Part shown: piece by piece, positions 30,898-40,996 of the stretch | Layout: each line of letters begins with the position of its first letter | How positions within the stretch are numbered: the stretch's first letter is position 1 | Origin: Burkholderiales bacterium | GTDB taxonomy: Bacteria; Pseudomonadota; Gammaproteobacteria; Burkholderiales; Burkholderiaceae_E | Direction of reading: 5' to 3' | DNA: 64,000 nt | Assembly: GCA_026399875.1 (NCBI GenBank) | Contig: JAPLQF010000013.1 | Coordinates: 1-64,000 of the forward strand | Position numbers and translations under genes: made by a program | Notes under the pieces: model-generated | Database searches by the model: none | What the model saw: only the letters and a program-made list of their open reading frames with translations | Told to the model about the DNA's origin: nothing

Positions 30898-31362
30898 CTA
30901 TTCGAAATAGCGACGCGACGAACCGTCGGGCTTTTCCTCGCCGATCGGTTTGACGATGCCGTCGACCCGCAGCACAGGCTGCCCGTCGACGCTGTAAATC
31001 CCTTGGCAAAACACGAGTGTACGGGTCGTGCGCAGAATGTCGAGCCGGCCTTCGAGCCAGGCGTCCTGTGCAACCGCCGCCATGAAGTCGGCCGACAGGC
31101 TGACCGTGGTCATGAACCGGTTCAGGCCGGTCTGCACATTGGCGCCAAGCACAATCAGCATGTCGGCCATGGTCATCAGCATGCCGCCATGTGCAAAGCC
31201 CGAGGGGCTGCAATGGCGCGGCTCGATACGGATGCCCATCACCAGTCGACCGGCAAGCCCTTCTTCGCGATGCCCGTAGAGCGGCCCCACCGAATCGACG
31301 AAGGGATTGGTGCCAAGCGCGAGCTTGACGAAGCCCTCAGGAATACGAACCACAGAACTCAA
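30898..31362 (-). CDS. PaaI-type hotdog thioesterase
   Basis: 154 residues with the hotdog motif [14 protein letters not shown], the HGG active-site loop of PaaI-like acyl-CoA thioesterases. It probably hydrolyses short or aromatic acyl-CoAs. Its start overlaps the metH stop by 4 nt, so it is translated from the metH transcript. Link to methionine metabolism is positional only. Confidence 0.85.
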   Translation of the reverse strand: MSSVVRIPEGFVKLALGTNPFVDSVGPLYGHREEGLAGRLVMGIRIEPRHCSPSGFAHGGMLMTMADMLIVLGANVQTGLNRFMTTVSLSADFMAAVAQDAWLEGRLDILRTTRTLVFCQGIYSVDGQPVLRVDGIVKPIGEEKPDGSSRRYFE

Positions 31363-34300
31363 GACAGGCTCCCGGAAAGTGCGCGACGCAGTTCGCCTTC
31401 GCTGCGCCCGGAACGCCGGGCAATGTCGTGCAACTGGTCTTCGCCGATACGGCCGACGTTGAAGTACTGCGATTGCGGATGCGAAAAATAAAAACCCGAA
31501 ACGCTTGCCGCCGGCGTCATCGACATCGACTCGGTCAGCGCCATGCCGATCTCGTCGGCCTTGAGCACCTCGAACATCTCGCGCTTGATGCTGTGCTCCG
31601 GGCAGGCCGGATAGCCGGGTGCCGGGCGGATGCCGCGATAGCGCTCGCTGATCAGGTCTTCGTTGCTGAGTTGCTCATCAGCCGCATAGCCCCACAGGTC
31701 GAGGCGCACGCGCTTGTGCAGACACTCGGCAAAGGCCTCGGCAAGCCGGTCGGCGATCGCCTTGAACATGATCGACGAATAGTCATCAAGCAGGGCCGCG
31801 AACTCGGCTTCCTTCTTTTCGGCACCCAGGCCGGTGGTGACCGCAAAGAGGCCGATCCAGTCCTCGATGCCCGAGGGCTTGCCGTCGATGTCACGCGGCG
31901 CGATGAAATCGGCCAGACACTTGTTGTCGACACCCTCGCGCTTGGCGGTCTGCTGTCGCAGTCCTCGCCATGTCAAGGCCACCTGTGTGCGCGTGGCATC
32001 GGTATAGATCTCGATGTCGTCGTCATCAACCGTGTTGGCCGGCAGGAAAGCGACCGAGGCATTGGCAGTGAGCCAGCGTCCGTCGATGATCCGCTTGAGC
32101 ATCGACTGGCCATCCGAGAACACCCGGCGTGCCGACTCGCCGACCACCTCGTCGTTGAGGATCGCCGGATAGGGGCCATGCAGGTCCCAGGTCTGGAAGA
32201 AGGGCTGCCAGTCGATGTGACGCGCGATGTCGGCCAGGTCGTAGTTGCGAAAGTGGCGTCGCCCAATGAACTTGGGTCGCGGCGGCTGGTAGTCGTGCCA
32301 CACGATTGGCGGCTTGTTGGCCCGCGCCTGCTCCAGGCTCACCAGGGTGGGACCCTTGCGGCCGGCATACTGGGCACGCACCGTCTCGTAATCGGTGCGA
32401 AGCTGCTCGAGGTAGGGCACGCGCGACTCGTCGGACACCAGGTTCTGAGCCACCGGAACCGAGCGCGAAGCGTCAGTCACATGAATGACCGGGCCGGAAT
32501 AGTGCGGCGCGATCTTGACCGCGGTATGCACCCGCGAGGTGGTGGCCCCGCCGATCAGCAAGGGAATCTTGCGCATGCGGAACCACTCGTCGCGCTCCAT
32601 CTCGGCGGCAACATAGGCCATCTCTTCGAGCGACGGCGTGATCAGGCCCGACAGTCCGATCATGTCGGCGCCTTCGACCTTGGCGCGCGCAAGAATCTCG
32701 TTGCACGGCACCATCACGCCCATGTTGACCACATCGAAATTGTTGCACTGGAGCACGACGGTGACGATGTTCTTGCCGATGTCATGGACATCGCCCTTGA
32801 CGGTCGCGATCACGATCTTGCCGCGGGCGCGCAAATCGCCTGCCGCAGCCTTCTCGGCCTCGATATAGGGCACCAGGTGGGCGACCGCCTGCTTCATCAC
32901 GCGCGCCGACTTCACCACTTGCGGCAGAAACATCTTGCCGGCACCGAAGAGATCGCCGACCACATTCATGCCGTCCATCAGCGGACCTTCGATCACCTCG
33001 ATCGGGCGCCCGCCGCGGGCTTCGATCTCGAGGCGGGCAGACTCGGTGTCCTCGACCACGAACTGGGTGATGCCGTGGATGAGCGCATGCGACAGGCGCT
33101 GCGCAACCGGCTGGGCGCGCCAAGCGAGGTCTTCCTCGCGACGCGCAGCACCACCGGTGAGGGTGGCCGCGAATTCGATCATGCGTTCGGTCGCGGTCTT
33201 GCCATGATCGGGTGCATCGGCGGCAAGGGTCGATGGCCGATTGAGCACGATCGCCTCGACCCGCTCGAGCAGCGGCGCCGGGATCTGCTGGTAAACGCCG
33301 AGTTGGCCGGCATTCACGATGCCCATGGTCATACCGGCTTGAATCGCGTGATAGAGGAAGACGGTGTGGATCGCCTCGCGCGCAGGGTCATTGCCGCGAA
33401 ACGAGAAGGACACGTTCGAGACGCCGCCCGAGACCTTGGCATGGGGCAGATTGGCGCGAATCCAGCGGGTCGCCTCGATGAAGTCGACGCCATAGTTGTC
33501 GTGCTCGGCAATGCCAGTGGCGATCGCAAAGATGTTGGGGTCGAAAATGATGTCTTCAGCCGGAAAGCCCACCTGCTCGGTGAGCAGCCGATAGGCCCGC
33601 TGGCAGATCGAGGTCTTGCGCTCGAAGGTGTCGGCCTGCCCCTGCTCGTCGAAGGCCATCACGATGACCGCTGCGCCATATCGCCTGCACAGCCTGGCCT
33701 GGCGCAGGAACTCGGCCTCGCCTTCCTTCATCGAGATGCTGTTGACGATGGATTTGCCCTGCACGCAGCGCAGCCCAGCCTCGATCACCGACCACTTGGA
33801 GGAGTCGATCATGATCGGCACCCGCGCGATATCGGGCTCGGAGGCAATCAGATTCAGGAAGCGCGACATCGCGGCCACCGAATCGAGCATCGCCTCGTCC
33901 ATGTTGATGTCGATGACCTGTGCGCCGTTCTCAACCTGCTGGCGCGCGACCTGCAGCGCCTCGTCGTACTGCTCGGCCAGGATCAGCCGTGCAAAAGCCT
34001 TCGAGCCGGTGACATTGGTGCGCTCGCCGACATTCACGAAGAGCGTCGATTCATCGACATTGAAGGCCTCAAGGCCCGACAGTCGCAGCGCCGCGGGGCG
34101 CTCGGGCACCTTGCGGGGTGGCATCGAGTCGATGGCCTGCGCAATCGCGGCGATATGTTCGGGGGTCGTGCCGCAGCAGCCCCCTGCAATGTTCACGAAG
34201 CCGGCCTGCGCAAACTCGGCCAGCAGCGCCGAGGTGACCTCGGGCGTCTCGTCGAAGCCGGTGTCGGACATCGGATTGGGCAGCCCGGCATTCGGATAGA

Positions 34301-35150
34301 CGCAGATGAAGGTGTCGGCCTTCTTGGCGAGCTCCTCGATGTAAGGACGCATGAGGGCCGCGCCGAGTGCGCAGTTAAGACCCACCGTGATCGGGCGTGC
34401 ATGACGGATCGAATTCCAGAAGGCCTCGACCGTCTGGCCCGACAGGATGCGCCCCGAAGCATCGGTGACCGTGCCGGAGATCATGATCGGCAGGCGCCGG
34501 CCGAGCCGCTCGAAGCACTCGTCGATCGCAAAGAGCGCCGCCTTCGCGTTCAAGGTATCGAACACGGTTTCAACCAGCAGAATGTCGACACCGCCTTCGA
34601 TCAGCGCCTCGGTCTGCTCGACATAGGCCACGCGCAGCTCCTCGAAGCTGACGTTGCGGGCACCCGGATCATTGACGTCGGGCGAGATCGATGCGGTTTT
34701 GGGCTGTGGGCCGAGTGCACCGGCCACGAAACGCGGCTTGTCGGGCGTGCTGAAGCGGTCGGCCGCCTCGCGGGCGATGCGGGCCGAGGCGAGGTTCATC
34801 TCGCGGGCGAGCTCGGGCATGCGGTAGTCGGCCTGCGCGATGATCGTCGCACCAAAGGTATTGGTCTCGATGATGTCTGCGCCGGCAGCCAGATAGTCGG
34901 CATGAATCTCGGCAATCACCTGCGGACGGGTGATCGAGAGCAGCTCGTTGTTGCCTTTGACGTCGTGGGCGAAGTCGGCCAGCCGCTCGCCGCGGTAGTC
35001 GGCCTCGGTGAGCTTGTAGCGCTGGATCATGGTGCCCATGGCGCCGTCGAGGATCAGGATGCGCCTGGCGAGCAGTTCGCGCAGGCGAACTTCGATCGGA
35101 CTTGCGGCCTGATCGGGCGAAGACAAAAGAGCGCTGGCAGATGTGGGCAT
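31359..35150 (-). CDS. metH: Cobalamin-dependent methionine synthase
   Basis: 1263 residues from ATG 35150; the open frame reaches a GTG at 35225, but that would run through the leader hairpins. Full domain set: homocysteine-binding barrel with Zn Cys in GLNCALGAA and [10 protein letters not shown]; pterin-binding domain ([13 protein letters not shown]); B12 domain with VHDIGKNIV, whose His is the lower ligand; and the C-terminal SAM-binding activation domain ([25 protein letters not shown]). It methylates homocysteine from 5-methyl-THF. Translationally coupled to the thioesterase gene. No B12 or SAH riboswitch was recognised upstream. Confidence 0.97.
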   Translation of the reverse strand: MPTSASALLSSPDQAASPIEVRLRELLARRILILDGAMGTMIQRYKLTEADYRGERLADFAHDVKGNNELLSITRPQVIAEIHADYLAAGADIIETNTFGATIIAQADYRMPELAREMNLASARIAREAADRFSTPDKPRFVAGALGPQPKTASISPDVNDPGARNVSFEELRVAYVEQTEALIEGGVDILLVETVFDTLNAKAALFAIDECFERLGRRLPIMISGTVTDASGRILSGQTVEAFWNSIRHARPITVGLNCALGAALMRPYIEELAKKADTFICVYPNAGLPNPMSDTGFDETPEVTSALLAEFAQAGFVNIAGGCCGTTPEHIAAIAQAIDSMPPRKVPERPAALRLSGLEAFNVDESTLFVNVGERTNVTGSKAFARLILAEQYDEALQVARQQVENGAQVIDINMDEAMLDSVAAMSRFLNLIASEPDIARVPIMIDSSKWSVIEAGLRCVQGKSIVNSISMKEGEAEFLRQARLCRRYGAAVIVMAFDEQGQADTFERKTSICQRAYRLLTEQVGFPAEDIIFDPNIFAIATGIAEHDNYGVDFIEATRWIRANLPHAKVSGGVSNVSFSFRGNDPAREAIHTVFLYHAIQAGMTMGIVNAGQLGVYQQIPAPLLERVEAIVLNRPSTLAADAPDHGKTATERMIEFAATLTGGAARREEDLAWRAQPVAQRLSHALIHGITQFVVEDTESARLEIEARGGRPIEVIEGPLMDGMNVVGDLFGAGKMFLPQVVKSARVMKQAVAHLVPYIEAEKAAAGDLRARGKIVIATVKGDVHDIGKNIVTVVLQCNNFDVVNMGVMVPCNEILARAKVEGADMIGLSGLITPSLEEMAYVAAEMERDEWFRMRKIPLLIGGATTSRVHTAVKIAPHYSGPVIHVTDASRSVPVAQNLVSDESRVPYLEQLRTDYETVRAQYAGRKGPTLVSLEQARANKPPIVWHDYQPPRPKFIGRRHFRNYDLADIARHIDWQPFFQTWDLHGPYPAILNDEVVGESARRVFSDGQSMLKRIIDGRWLTANASVAFLPANTVDDDDIEIYTDATRTQVALTWRGLRQQTAKREGVDNKCLADFIAPRDIDGKPSGIEDWIGLFAVTTGLGAEKKEAEFAALLDDYSSIMFKAIADRLAEAFAECLHKRVRLDLWGYAADEQLSNEDLISERYRGIRPAPGYPACPEHSIKREMFEVLKADEIGMALTESMSMTPAASVSGFYFSHPQSQYFNVGRIGEDQLHDIARRSGRSEGELRRALSGSLS

Positions 35151-35167
35151 GAACCGGAGTGTTTTTG

Positions 35168-35214
35168 GCAGGCGAGGCCTGCGATGGTAGCGCGTCGCCG
35201 TTGCCGGCGACGCG
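35168..35214 (-). promoter_or_regulatory. Two stable hairpins in the metH leader
   Basis: In the metH leader a 10-bp hairpin with a GNRA-type GCAA loop (35191-35214) is followed by a smaller one, GCAGGC-CTC-GCCTGC (35168-35182), about 20 nt before the start codon. No Shine-Dalgarno lies between the second hairpin and the start. It could be a control element or a chance product of high GC. No known riboswitch core is seen. Confidence 0.4.
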
Positions 35215-35269
35215 AAAACCCTCACACCGTCAATCGGTCCGCATCGAAGCGGCGACCGGCCATCGGCAT

Positions 35270-35294
35270 GGCTGGCGCGACGGTCGCGCCAGCC
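35270..35294 (-). terminator. Strong hairpin after the luciferase-like gene
   Basis: Perfect 11-bp stem (GGCTGGCGCGA with its complement) and a 3-nt loop just after the stop of the LLM gene and before metH on the same strand. No T-run, so it may work as a Rho-assisted or structural terminator. Confidence 0.6.
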
Positions 35295-35306
35295 GGCAAA
35301 CGCGCC

Positions 35307-36482
35307 TCAATGCATCCGATTCGAGGTTTCGGCCGCGAAACGCTCGGTCGCCACCTCGACCGCCTTGGCATGCACCTCGGCCAGTGCCGGGCGCGACTCG
35401 CGGGCCCTGGTCGCCGCATCGATCGTTGACAGATGCTGCCCCTGGAAGCGCGGAAAAACATGCCTTGCGATCAGGTCATAGCTCTTGCGGGTGGCATCGA
35501 AATTGGCCCAGTTGTGAGCGAGCATCAGATAGGCGCCAAAGCCCCCGTTGGACTGCTTCCAGAGCCGGTCGATCTGCGCATTGACCATATCGGGGGTGCC
35601 GATCGCACCAAACCCGGACTCGTTCACGAAGGCGATCATCTCCTTGATGTTGCTGCCGGGCACCGCCATCTGCGGAAACGCGGCGACCGTCTGGAAGTAG
35701 TCGAACCACTGCTCGATGCCGTACTCGACATCGCGATATGCCTGATCCATGGTTTCGGCGCAGTGGACCAGGCCAACAAGGCGCCACTTGTTGCGATCGA
35801 CATGGGTCTTGTAGTGCGCGGCCTGCTGCTGCATGACATCCCAGTGCAGCGCGAGCGCATCGAAGCCGGCCGCGGAGGTCGCGCCGATCGAGAGCAGCCC
35901 GGCGCCATGCATGCCGGCAAGCTTGGGGCCGGTGGGCGACGCCACCGCAGCCACCACCACGTCGAAGAGCGGATTGGAGTAAGGCCGCAGATGCAGGCGG
36001 GCATCGTGAAGCTCCCAGCGGTCGTTACGGAAATTGACCGGCTCGTTGGTGGTGAGCAGTTTCATGATTACGCCCAGGCCATCTTCGAGCAACTGACGGG
36101 TCTGTGACTGCGACAAGCCGATCATCGCGCCATCGGTGGGCAGCGAGCCGGGGCCCACGCCCAGCATGACGCGTCCGCGGGTGAGGTGGTCGAGTTGCAC
36201 GATGCGCTCGGCAACCCAGAGCGGGTTGTGATACGACACGCTCACCACGCCGGTTCCGAGCTTGATGGTGCGGGTTCGCTGCGAGGCGACCGCAATGAAG
36301 ATCTCGGGCGAGGCACTCAGTTCGGAGCCGGCCGAATGGTGTTCGCCGCACCAGACCTCGTCGTAGCCGCAACGATCGAGCCACTGAACCAGCTCCAGGT
36401 CCTGCTCGAGTGCAAGCGTGGGATTGATGCCAGGTTTATGAAAGGGCGCGAGAAAGATGCCAAACCGCATGCGATGACTCAT
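35307..36482 (-). CDS. LLM-class flavin-dependent oxidoreductase
   Basis: 391-residue bacterial-luciferase-fold enzyme from ATG 36482, preceded by AAGGAG; a longer frame start was rejected. N-terminus MSHRMRFGIFLAPFH, then GYDEVWCGEHHSAG and LGTGVVSVSYHNPLWVAE are typical of the family, which uses reduced FMN (or F420) for monooxygenation or hydride transfer. The divergent neighbour at 36641 encodes an NAD(P)H:FMN reductase, the usual supplier of FMNH2, so a two-component monooxygenase is plausible. The substrate is unknown. A hairpin follows the stop. Confidence 0.88.
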   Translation of the reverse strand: MSHRMRFGIFLAPFHKPGINPTLALEQDLELVQWLDRCGYDEVWCGEHHSAGSELSASPEIFIAVASQRTRTIKLGTGVVSVSYHNPLWVAERIVQLDHLTRGRVMLGVGPGSLPTDGAMIGLSQSQTRQLLEDGLGVIMKLLTTNEPVNFRNDRWELHDARLHLRPYSNPLFDVVVAAVASPTGPKLAGMHGAGLLSIGATSAAGFDALALHWDVMQQQAAHYKTHVDRNKWRLVGLVHCAETMDQAYRDVEYGIEQWFDYFQTVAAFPQMAVPGSNIKEMIAFVNESGFGAIGTPDMVNAQIDRLWKQSNGGFGAYLMLAHNWANFDATRKSYDLIARHVFPRFQGQHLSTIDAATRARESRPALAEVHAKAVEVATERFAAETSNRMH

Positions 36483-36640
36483 CTCTGATCTCCTTGGTGA
36501 CCTGCTTTTTATGGTTGAACGCCGGTATCGCTGGCACTGCCCCGCCTGTTCCTGCCAGCCGCTCCCGGTCGCGACCCATGCTAGCATCGGCGAAAATCAG
36601 GTCGCAAGGGCGGCCTCGCTGGCGTTCGGATCGAACAGGG

Positions 36641-37225
36641 ATGGCGATGCAGGACAAACTATTCATCGTCGGCCTGGGCGGTACGACGCGTGCAGGCTCC
36701 ACTTCGGAAAAGGCTCTGGCGGCGGCGCTCGAAGCTGCTTCGCAAGCCGGTTGCGAGACACGGCTGCTCGGCGCAGGCGCCCTTCCCCTCGAGCCCTACG
36801 ATCCGACCCGACCCGAGCGCAGCATCGCGGCAACCGAACTGGTCGCGGCCCTGCGACGCGCCGATGGCGTACTGATCGCCTCGCCCGCGTATCACGGCGG
36901 CATTTCCGGACTGGTGAAAAACGCGATCGATTTCACCGAAGACATGCGCGACGATGCGCTGCCCTACTTCGAAGGCCGTGCGGTCGGCTGCATCGTGTGT
37001 GCCGACGGCGCGCAGGCGATGGGCTCGACCCTGGCGTCGCTGCGGGCGATCGTGCACTCGCTGCGCGGCTGGCCGACCCCCTATGCCGCCACGCTCAATT
37101 CGCGCGAGAAGCCCTTTGGCGTCGACGGCCAGGCCGCAGATCCGGTGGCGATCGAGGCCTGCCGACGGGTCGGAACCCAGGTGGTCGAATTCGCCCGGAT
37201 GGCGCGCAGCCTGCGATCGACCTGA
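36641..37225 (+). CDS. NAD(P)H-dependent FMN reductase
   Basis: 194 residues from ATG 36641 (a second ATG lies 6 nt on). Flavodoxin-like fold with GLGGTTRAGSTSEKAL for phosphate binding and SPAYHGGISGLVKNAIDF, the conserved loop of the PF03358 family. It reduces FMN with NAD(P)H and would release FMNH2 to a monooxygenase. Divergent from the LLM oxidoreductase with a shared control region of about 160 nt. MsrB follows on the same strand. Confidence 0.88.
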   Translation: MAMQDKLFIVGLGGTTRAGSTSEKALAAALEAASQAGCETRLLGAGALPLEPYDPTRPERSIAATELVAALRRADGVLIASPAYHGGISGLVKNAIDFTEDMRDDALPYFEGRAVGCIVCADGAQAMGSTLASLRAIVHSLRGWPTPYAATLNSREKPFGVDGQAADPVAIEACRRVGTQVVEFARMARSLRST

Positions 37226-37278
37226 TACACCGCGCAGGGCCGCGCTGTACCCGATGTGATTCGAACGGAGGACATGTC

Positions 37279-37683
37279 TTGACCGACAAGATCGACAAAC
37301 CCGACGCCGAGTGGCGCCAGACACTTTCCGGCGAGGCCTATCAGGTGCTGCGCCATGAAGGCACCGAGCGACCGGGCTCCAGCCCGCTCAATGATGAGAA
37401 GCGCGGTGGCACCTATGTGTGCGCCGGCTGCGATACGCCGCTGTTTTCGAGCGACATGAAATTCGACAGCGGCACCGGCTGGCCGAGCTTTTTCACCACC
37501 CTGCCCGGCGCCTTCGAGACCAGCCGCGATTTCAGGATGATCTGGCCGCGCATCGAATACCACTGCGCACGCTGCGGCGGCCATCACGGCCATGTCTTTG
37601 ACGACGGCCCGGCCCCGACCGGCAAGCGCTTTTGCAACAACGGCGTCGCACTCAAGTTCGTGCCCGACGACTCCCCCTCCTGA
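37279..37683 (+). CDS. msrB: Peptide-methionine (R)-S-oxide reductase MsrB
   Basis: 134 residues starting at TTG 37279, chosen because GGAGGA lies 6 nt before it; the nearby ATG is out of frame and ends at once. Two CxxC zinc pairs (CAGC and CARC), SGTGWPSFF and the catalytic Cys in RFCNNGVAL are all present. It reduces methionine-R-sulfoxide in proteins with thioredoxin. No signal peptide, so cytoplasmic. It follows the FMN reductase by 53 nt. Confidence 0.92.
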   Translation: MTDKIDKPDAEWRQTLSGEAYQVLRHEGTERPGSSPLNDEKRGGTYVCAGCDTPLFSSDMKFDSGTGWPSFFTTLPGAFETSRDFRMIWPRIEYHCARCGGHHGHVFDDGPAPTGKRFCNNGVALKFVPDDSPS

Positions 37684-37699
37684 CTCCTGGAGCGTGCTC

Positions 37700-38392
37700 A
37701 TGAGCCTTGTCATCGCAGCCCCCGCGCCGATCACGATCCCGGTTGCCGGCGGCGGCAGCTTTCCTGTGCGACGCATCTATTGCGTCGGTCGCAACTACGA
37801 AGAACACGCCAAGGAGATGGGCTTTACCGGCCGCGAGCCGCCCTTCTTCTTCATGAAGCCGGCCGATGCGATCGTGAATGTCGCCGAGGGCACGATCGGT
37901 GAGATTCCTTATCCGGCGGGCACCAGCAATCTGCACTACGAAATCGAACTGGTTGCGGCCATCGGCATCGGTGGCGCCAATATCAAGGCCGCCGACGCGA
38001 TGAAGCATGTCTGGGGCTATGCGGTGGGTCTGGACATGACCCGGCGCGATCTGCAGGGCGTGGCGAAAAAAGAAGGCCGGCCCTGGGAAATCGGCAAGGC
38101 CTTCGACCAGTCGGCCCCGATCGGTCCGATCGTGCCGGCCGCGGCCGCCGGCAATCCGGGCAATGCCGCGATCACCCTGTCGGTCAATGGTCAGATGAAG
38201 CAGTCGAGCAGCACCAGCAAGCTGATCTGGAGCATCGCCGAAAGCATCGAGCACCTGACCACTTACTGGCGTCTGGAGCCAGGCGACCTGATTTTCACCG
38301 GCACGCCCGAGGGCGTGGGTGCGGTGGTCTCGGGCGACCTGATGGAAGGCGCGGTTGCCGGCGTCGGCAGCCTGAAAGTGAAGGTTCGCTGA
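37700..38392 (+). CDS. Fumarylacetoacetate hydrolase-family protein
   Basis: 230 residues from ATG 37700 (GGAG upstream). FAH fold with YCVGRNYEEHAKEMG, the metal-binding HYEIELVAAIG and TGTPEGVGAV loops, as in acylpyruvate hydrolases (FAHD1-like, YcgM). It probably cleaves C-C bonds in acylpyruvates or decarboxylates oxaloacetate. It lies 17 nt after msrB, so cotranscribed, and converges with the MscS gene end-to-end. Confidence 0.88.
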   Translation: MSLVIAAPAPITIPVAGGGSFPVRRIYCVGRNYEEHAKEMGFTGREPPFFFMKPADAIVNVAEGTIGEIPYPAGTSNLHYEIELVAAIGIGGANIKAADAMKHVWGYAVGLDMTRRDLQGVAKKEGRPWEIGKAFDQSAPIGPIVPAAAAGNPGNAAITLSVNGQMKQSSSTSKLIWSIAESIEHLTTYWRLEPGDLIFTGTPEGVGAVVSGDLMEGAVAGVGSLKVKVR

Positions 38393-39784
38393 TCAGGCGT
38401 CGTAGGGGCGTGCCGGCGACGCGGACTGCGGTGCCGGCGGCGGGGACGCAAAGCCGGCCGGCAGTTCGGCAATCGACGTCTTGATGCTGATCTCGCGCTG
38501 CGGCACCGGAATCCCGATACCGGCCTGCTTGTAGGCGTGATAGATGCCGAGGTTGATCGCCGAGGTAAGCAGCTGCGTGCCGTTCTGCGGATCAGGAATC
38601 CAGAAGCCGACCTCAAGCGTGATCGCCGAATCGCCGAAGGCGACCAGAAAGGCCCGCGGTGGCGGTTGACTCATCACCCGATCCTGGGCTGTGGCAACGT
38701 CGATCAGCAGCTGCATCGCCTGTTCGACATCGCAGTCGTAGCTGACCCCGACCCGCACCGCGACTCGGGTCGATGAGTCGGTGAAGGTCTCGCTCTCGAC
38801 GACCGAATTGACCAGCATCTCGTTGGGCACGATCGAGTCGACACCGTCGAGCCCCTTGATCACGGTGTAACGGGTGCGGATCTCGGACACGATGCCGCGA
38901 AAACGATCGATGCGAATCAGTCGACCGGGCTCGATCGAGCGGTCGAGCAGGATGATGAAACCCGAGATGTAGTTGGCAGCGATCTTTTGCAGGCCGAAAC
39001 CCAGGCCCACACCCACCGCGCCGCTGAAAACCGACAGGGTGGTGAGATCGATGCCGACCGCCGGCAGGGCGATCAGCAGCGAGAGCATCAGCAGCACCGG
39101 CTGTGCAACCCGGCTGATGACGGCCCGTACGCCCTGATCGACACCGGAGATCGCAGCCAGTCGTGAATCGATGGCGCGGCTCAGCCACAGCGCCACCACC
39201 GTGGCCAGCATCAGTGTGCACAGGCCGGTAAAGAGCTGCAGCAGGCTCAGACGCGACTTGCCCATCGGGATCGCAATGCTGTCGAGGGTATCGACCACCG
39301 TACCCAGCAAACCCAGCAGGTGCAGCGCAGCCAGCGACCAGAGTGTGATCGCTATGACCCGCTCGAAAGCGTTGATCACGGGTGTATCGGGGAAGGTCTG
39401 CTCGACCAGCAGCAGCAGCGCGCGCACGCCGAGCAAAGCCAGGACCAGTTGTGCGCCAACTTCCAGGACCGTGACGTCGACGACTTTCGACAGCACCGAG
39501 CGGACCAGCATCAGGATGACCCAGGCGATCACCGGCCCGCTGAGGCGGTCGATCCAGGCCCGGGTCAGTGTTCCGACCTGTTTGCCTTCGCCTTCGAATC
39601 GCCGCTGCATCGCGCGGCGCACGAGAACGGCAAACGCGAGAGACACCAGCAGCGCGCCCACCGCCCACCATCCCCGGGGCGCAGAGAGCTCGCTGATCAT
39701 GTGATTGATCAGCGGGCCGAGCATGTTCAGGTTGAACGGCGCCGATTCGGCAGTGACAGTGGCAGTGACATCGTTGGCTTGCAT
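38393..39784 (-). CDS. MscS-family mechanosensitive channel
   Basis: 463 residues from ATG 39784; an upstream extension in frame is unsupported. Several TM helices are followed by the pore-lining TM3 and beta domain (GVGLGFGLQKIAANYISGF, LDRSIEPGRLIRID, IVPNEMLVNS), the signature of MscS. It opens under membrane tension to release solutes on hypo-osmotic shock. The C-terminus ends in a short Pro/Ala-rich tail. Confidence 0.9.
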   Translation of the reverse strand: MQANDVTATVTAESAPFNLNMLGPLINHMISELSAPRGWWAVGALLVSLAFAVLVRRAMQRRFEGEGKQVGTLTRAWIDRLSGPVIAWVILMLVRSVLSKVVDVTVLEVGAQLVLALLGVRALLLLVEQTFPDTPVINAFERVIAITLWSLAALHLLGLLGTVVDTLDSIAIPMGKSRLSLLQLFTGLCTLMLATVVALWLSRAIDSRLAAISGVDQGVRAVISRVAQPVLLMLSLLIALPAVGIDLTTLSVFSGAVGVGLGFGLQKIAANYISGFIILLDRSIEPGRLIRIDRFRGIVSEIRTRYTVIKGLDGVDSIVPNEMLVNSVVESETFTDSSTRVAVRVGVSYDCDVEQAMQLLIDVATAQDRVMSQPPPRAFLVAFGDSAITLEVGFWIPDPQNGTQLLTSAINLGIYHAYKQAGIGIPVPQREISIKTSIAELPAGFASPPPAPQSASPARPYDA

Positions 39785-39848
39785 CCCGCAAGGATAGCCG
39801 AGGCCCGCGCTAACATCGGGATCAGGACAACACAGGAGACCGCAGACC

Positions 39849-40952
39849 ATGGCTGATTCAATCGTTCACCCCGAAAAACTGCATGACTGGATGGTCGCGC
39901 TCTGGCAGCGCGCAGGCTCGAGCGAGTTGGAAGCCCGCCTGACCGCCGACCATCTGGTGGGCGCCAACCTGGCCGGCCATGATTCGCACGGCGTGGGCAT
40001 GGCGCCGCGCTATGTGAAGTCGTGGCATGCAGGCGAGCTGATGCTCAACCGCAAGGTCGAGATCGTGCTCGACAACGGTCCGCTGGTCACGATCGACGGC
40101 ATGCGAGGCATGGGGCAATCGGTGACTGCGCAGGCAATGACAATCGCGATTGAACGCGCCCGCGAGCATGGTGTGTGCGTGATGGGGCTCAGAAATTCGC
40201 ATCACCTCGGTCGCGTCGGCCACTGGGCCGAGCAGGCGATTGCCGCCGGCCTGGCCTCGGTGCACTTCACCAATGCGGTGGCCGCGTCGGCGATGGTCGC
40301 GCCCTATGGCGGCGCGTCGGCGCGCTTTCTCACCAATCCCTTCACCGTCGGCATCGCACGGCCCGATGGCGAACCGATCGTGCTCGACTTCGCGACCAGT
40401 GCGATTGCCCACGGCAAGGTGCGGGTGGCCTACAACAAGCAGCAATCAGACCCCTCGGTGCAATTGCCGGAGGGCTGCATCATTGACGCTCAGGGCAAGC
40501 CGAGCCGCGACCCGTCGGTGATGTTCGAGCCGGCAGGCGGCCCGCACGGTGCACTGCAGACCGCGGGTGGCCATAAAGGCCATGCGCTGGCGATGGTCTG
40601 CGAATTGCTGGGCGCCGCGCTCACCGGTGGCGAAACCTCGGCGCCGGCCAACCGGTCGATGAAATTTGCGGTCTGGAACAACATGTTCACCATCGTCTTC
40701 GATCCGAAGCGCATCGGACCGGCCGAGCGTTTCGCTCAGGAAGCCCGGGCCTTTACCGACTGGGTCGAGTCGACACCGCTGTCGGGTGCCACCGACCGGA
40801 TCATGATGCCGGGCGACCCGGAGCGGGCCTCGCGCGCCGCACGCGCCCAGGGCGTGCCGATCGACGCCGGGACGCTGGCCGAGCTTGATGAAGCCGCCCG
40901 CACGGTCGATAGCGCGCTGCCGAGCCTGTCGTCGATTGCGCGACATGCCTGA
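39849..40952 (+). CDS. Ldh-family malate/L-lactate-type dehydrogenase
   Basis: 367 residues with a good ribosome site (AGGAGA). It belongs to the non-Rossmann NAD(P)-dependent dehydrogenases (YbiC/YlbC/ComC type): VGANLAGHDSHGVGM, LRNSHHLGRVGHW with the catalytic His, and the HKGHALAMVCELLGAALTGG segment. Likely oxidises a 2-hydroxy acid; the substrate is not defined. The Pat-like gene follows after 44 nt. Confidence 0.9.
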   Translation: MADSIVHPEKLHDWMVALWQRAGSSELEARLTADHLVGANLAGHDSHGVGMAPRYVKSWHAGELMLNRKVEIVLDNGPLVTIDGMRGMGQSVTAQAMTIAIERAREHGVCVMGLRNSHHLGRVGHWAEQAIAAGLASVHFTNAVAASAMVAPYGGASARFLTNPFTVGIARPDGEPIVLDFATSAIAHGKVRVAYNKQQSDPSVQLPEGCIIDAQGKPSRDPSVMFEPAGGPHGALQTAGGHKGHALAMVCELLGAALTGGETSAPANRSMKFAVWNNMFTIVFDPKRIGPAERFAQEARAFTDWVESTPLSGATDRIMMPGDPERASRAARAQGVPIDAGTLAELDEAARTVDSALPSLSSIARHA

Positions 40953-40996
40953 TCAGGATCATCACCGGGAGGGCCGCGCAACCGGATAATCGCCGG

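Noticed and set aside
35151-35306. Cobalamin or SAH riboswitch before metH
   Set aside because: Neither the B12-box nor the SAH core motif could be found; only plain hairpins.
31428-35429. 1333-codon open frame antisense to metH
   Set aside because: It mirrors the metH codon pattern in a GC-rich genome, has no family sequence, and metH is a complete, well-conserved gene.
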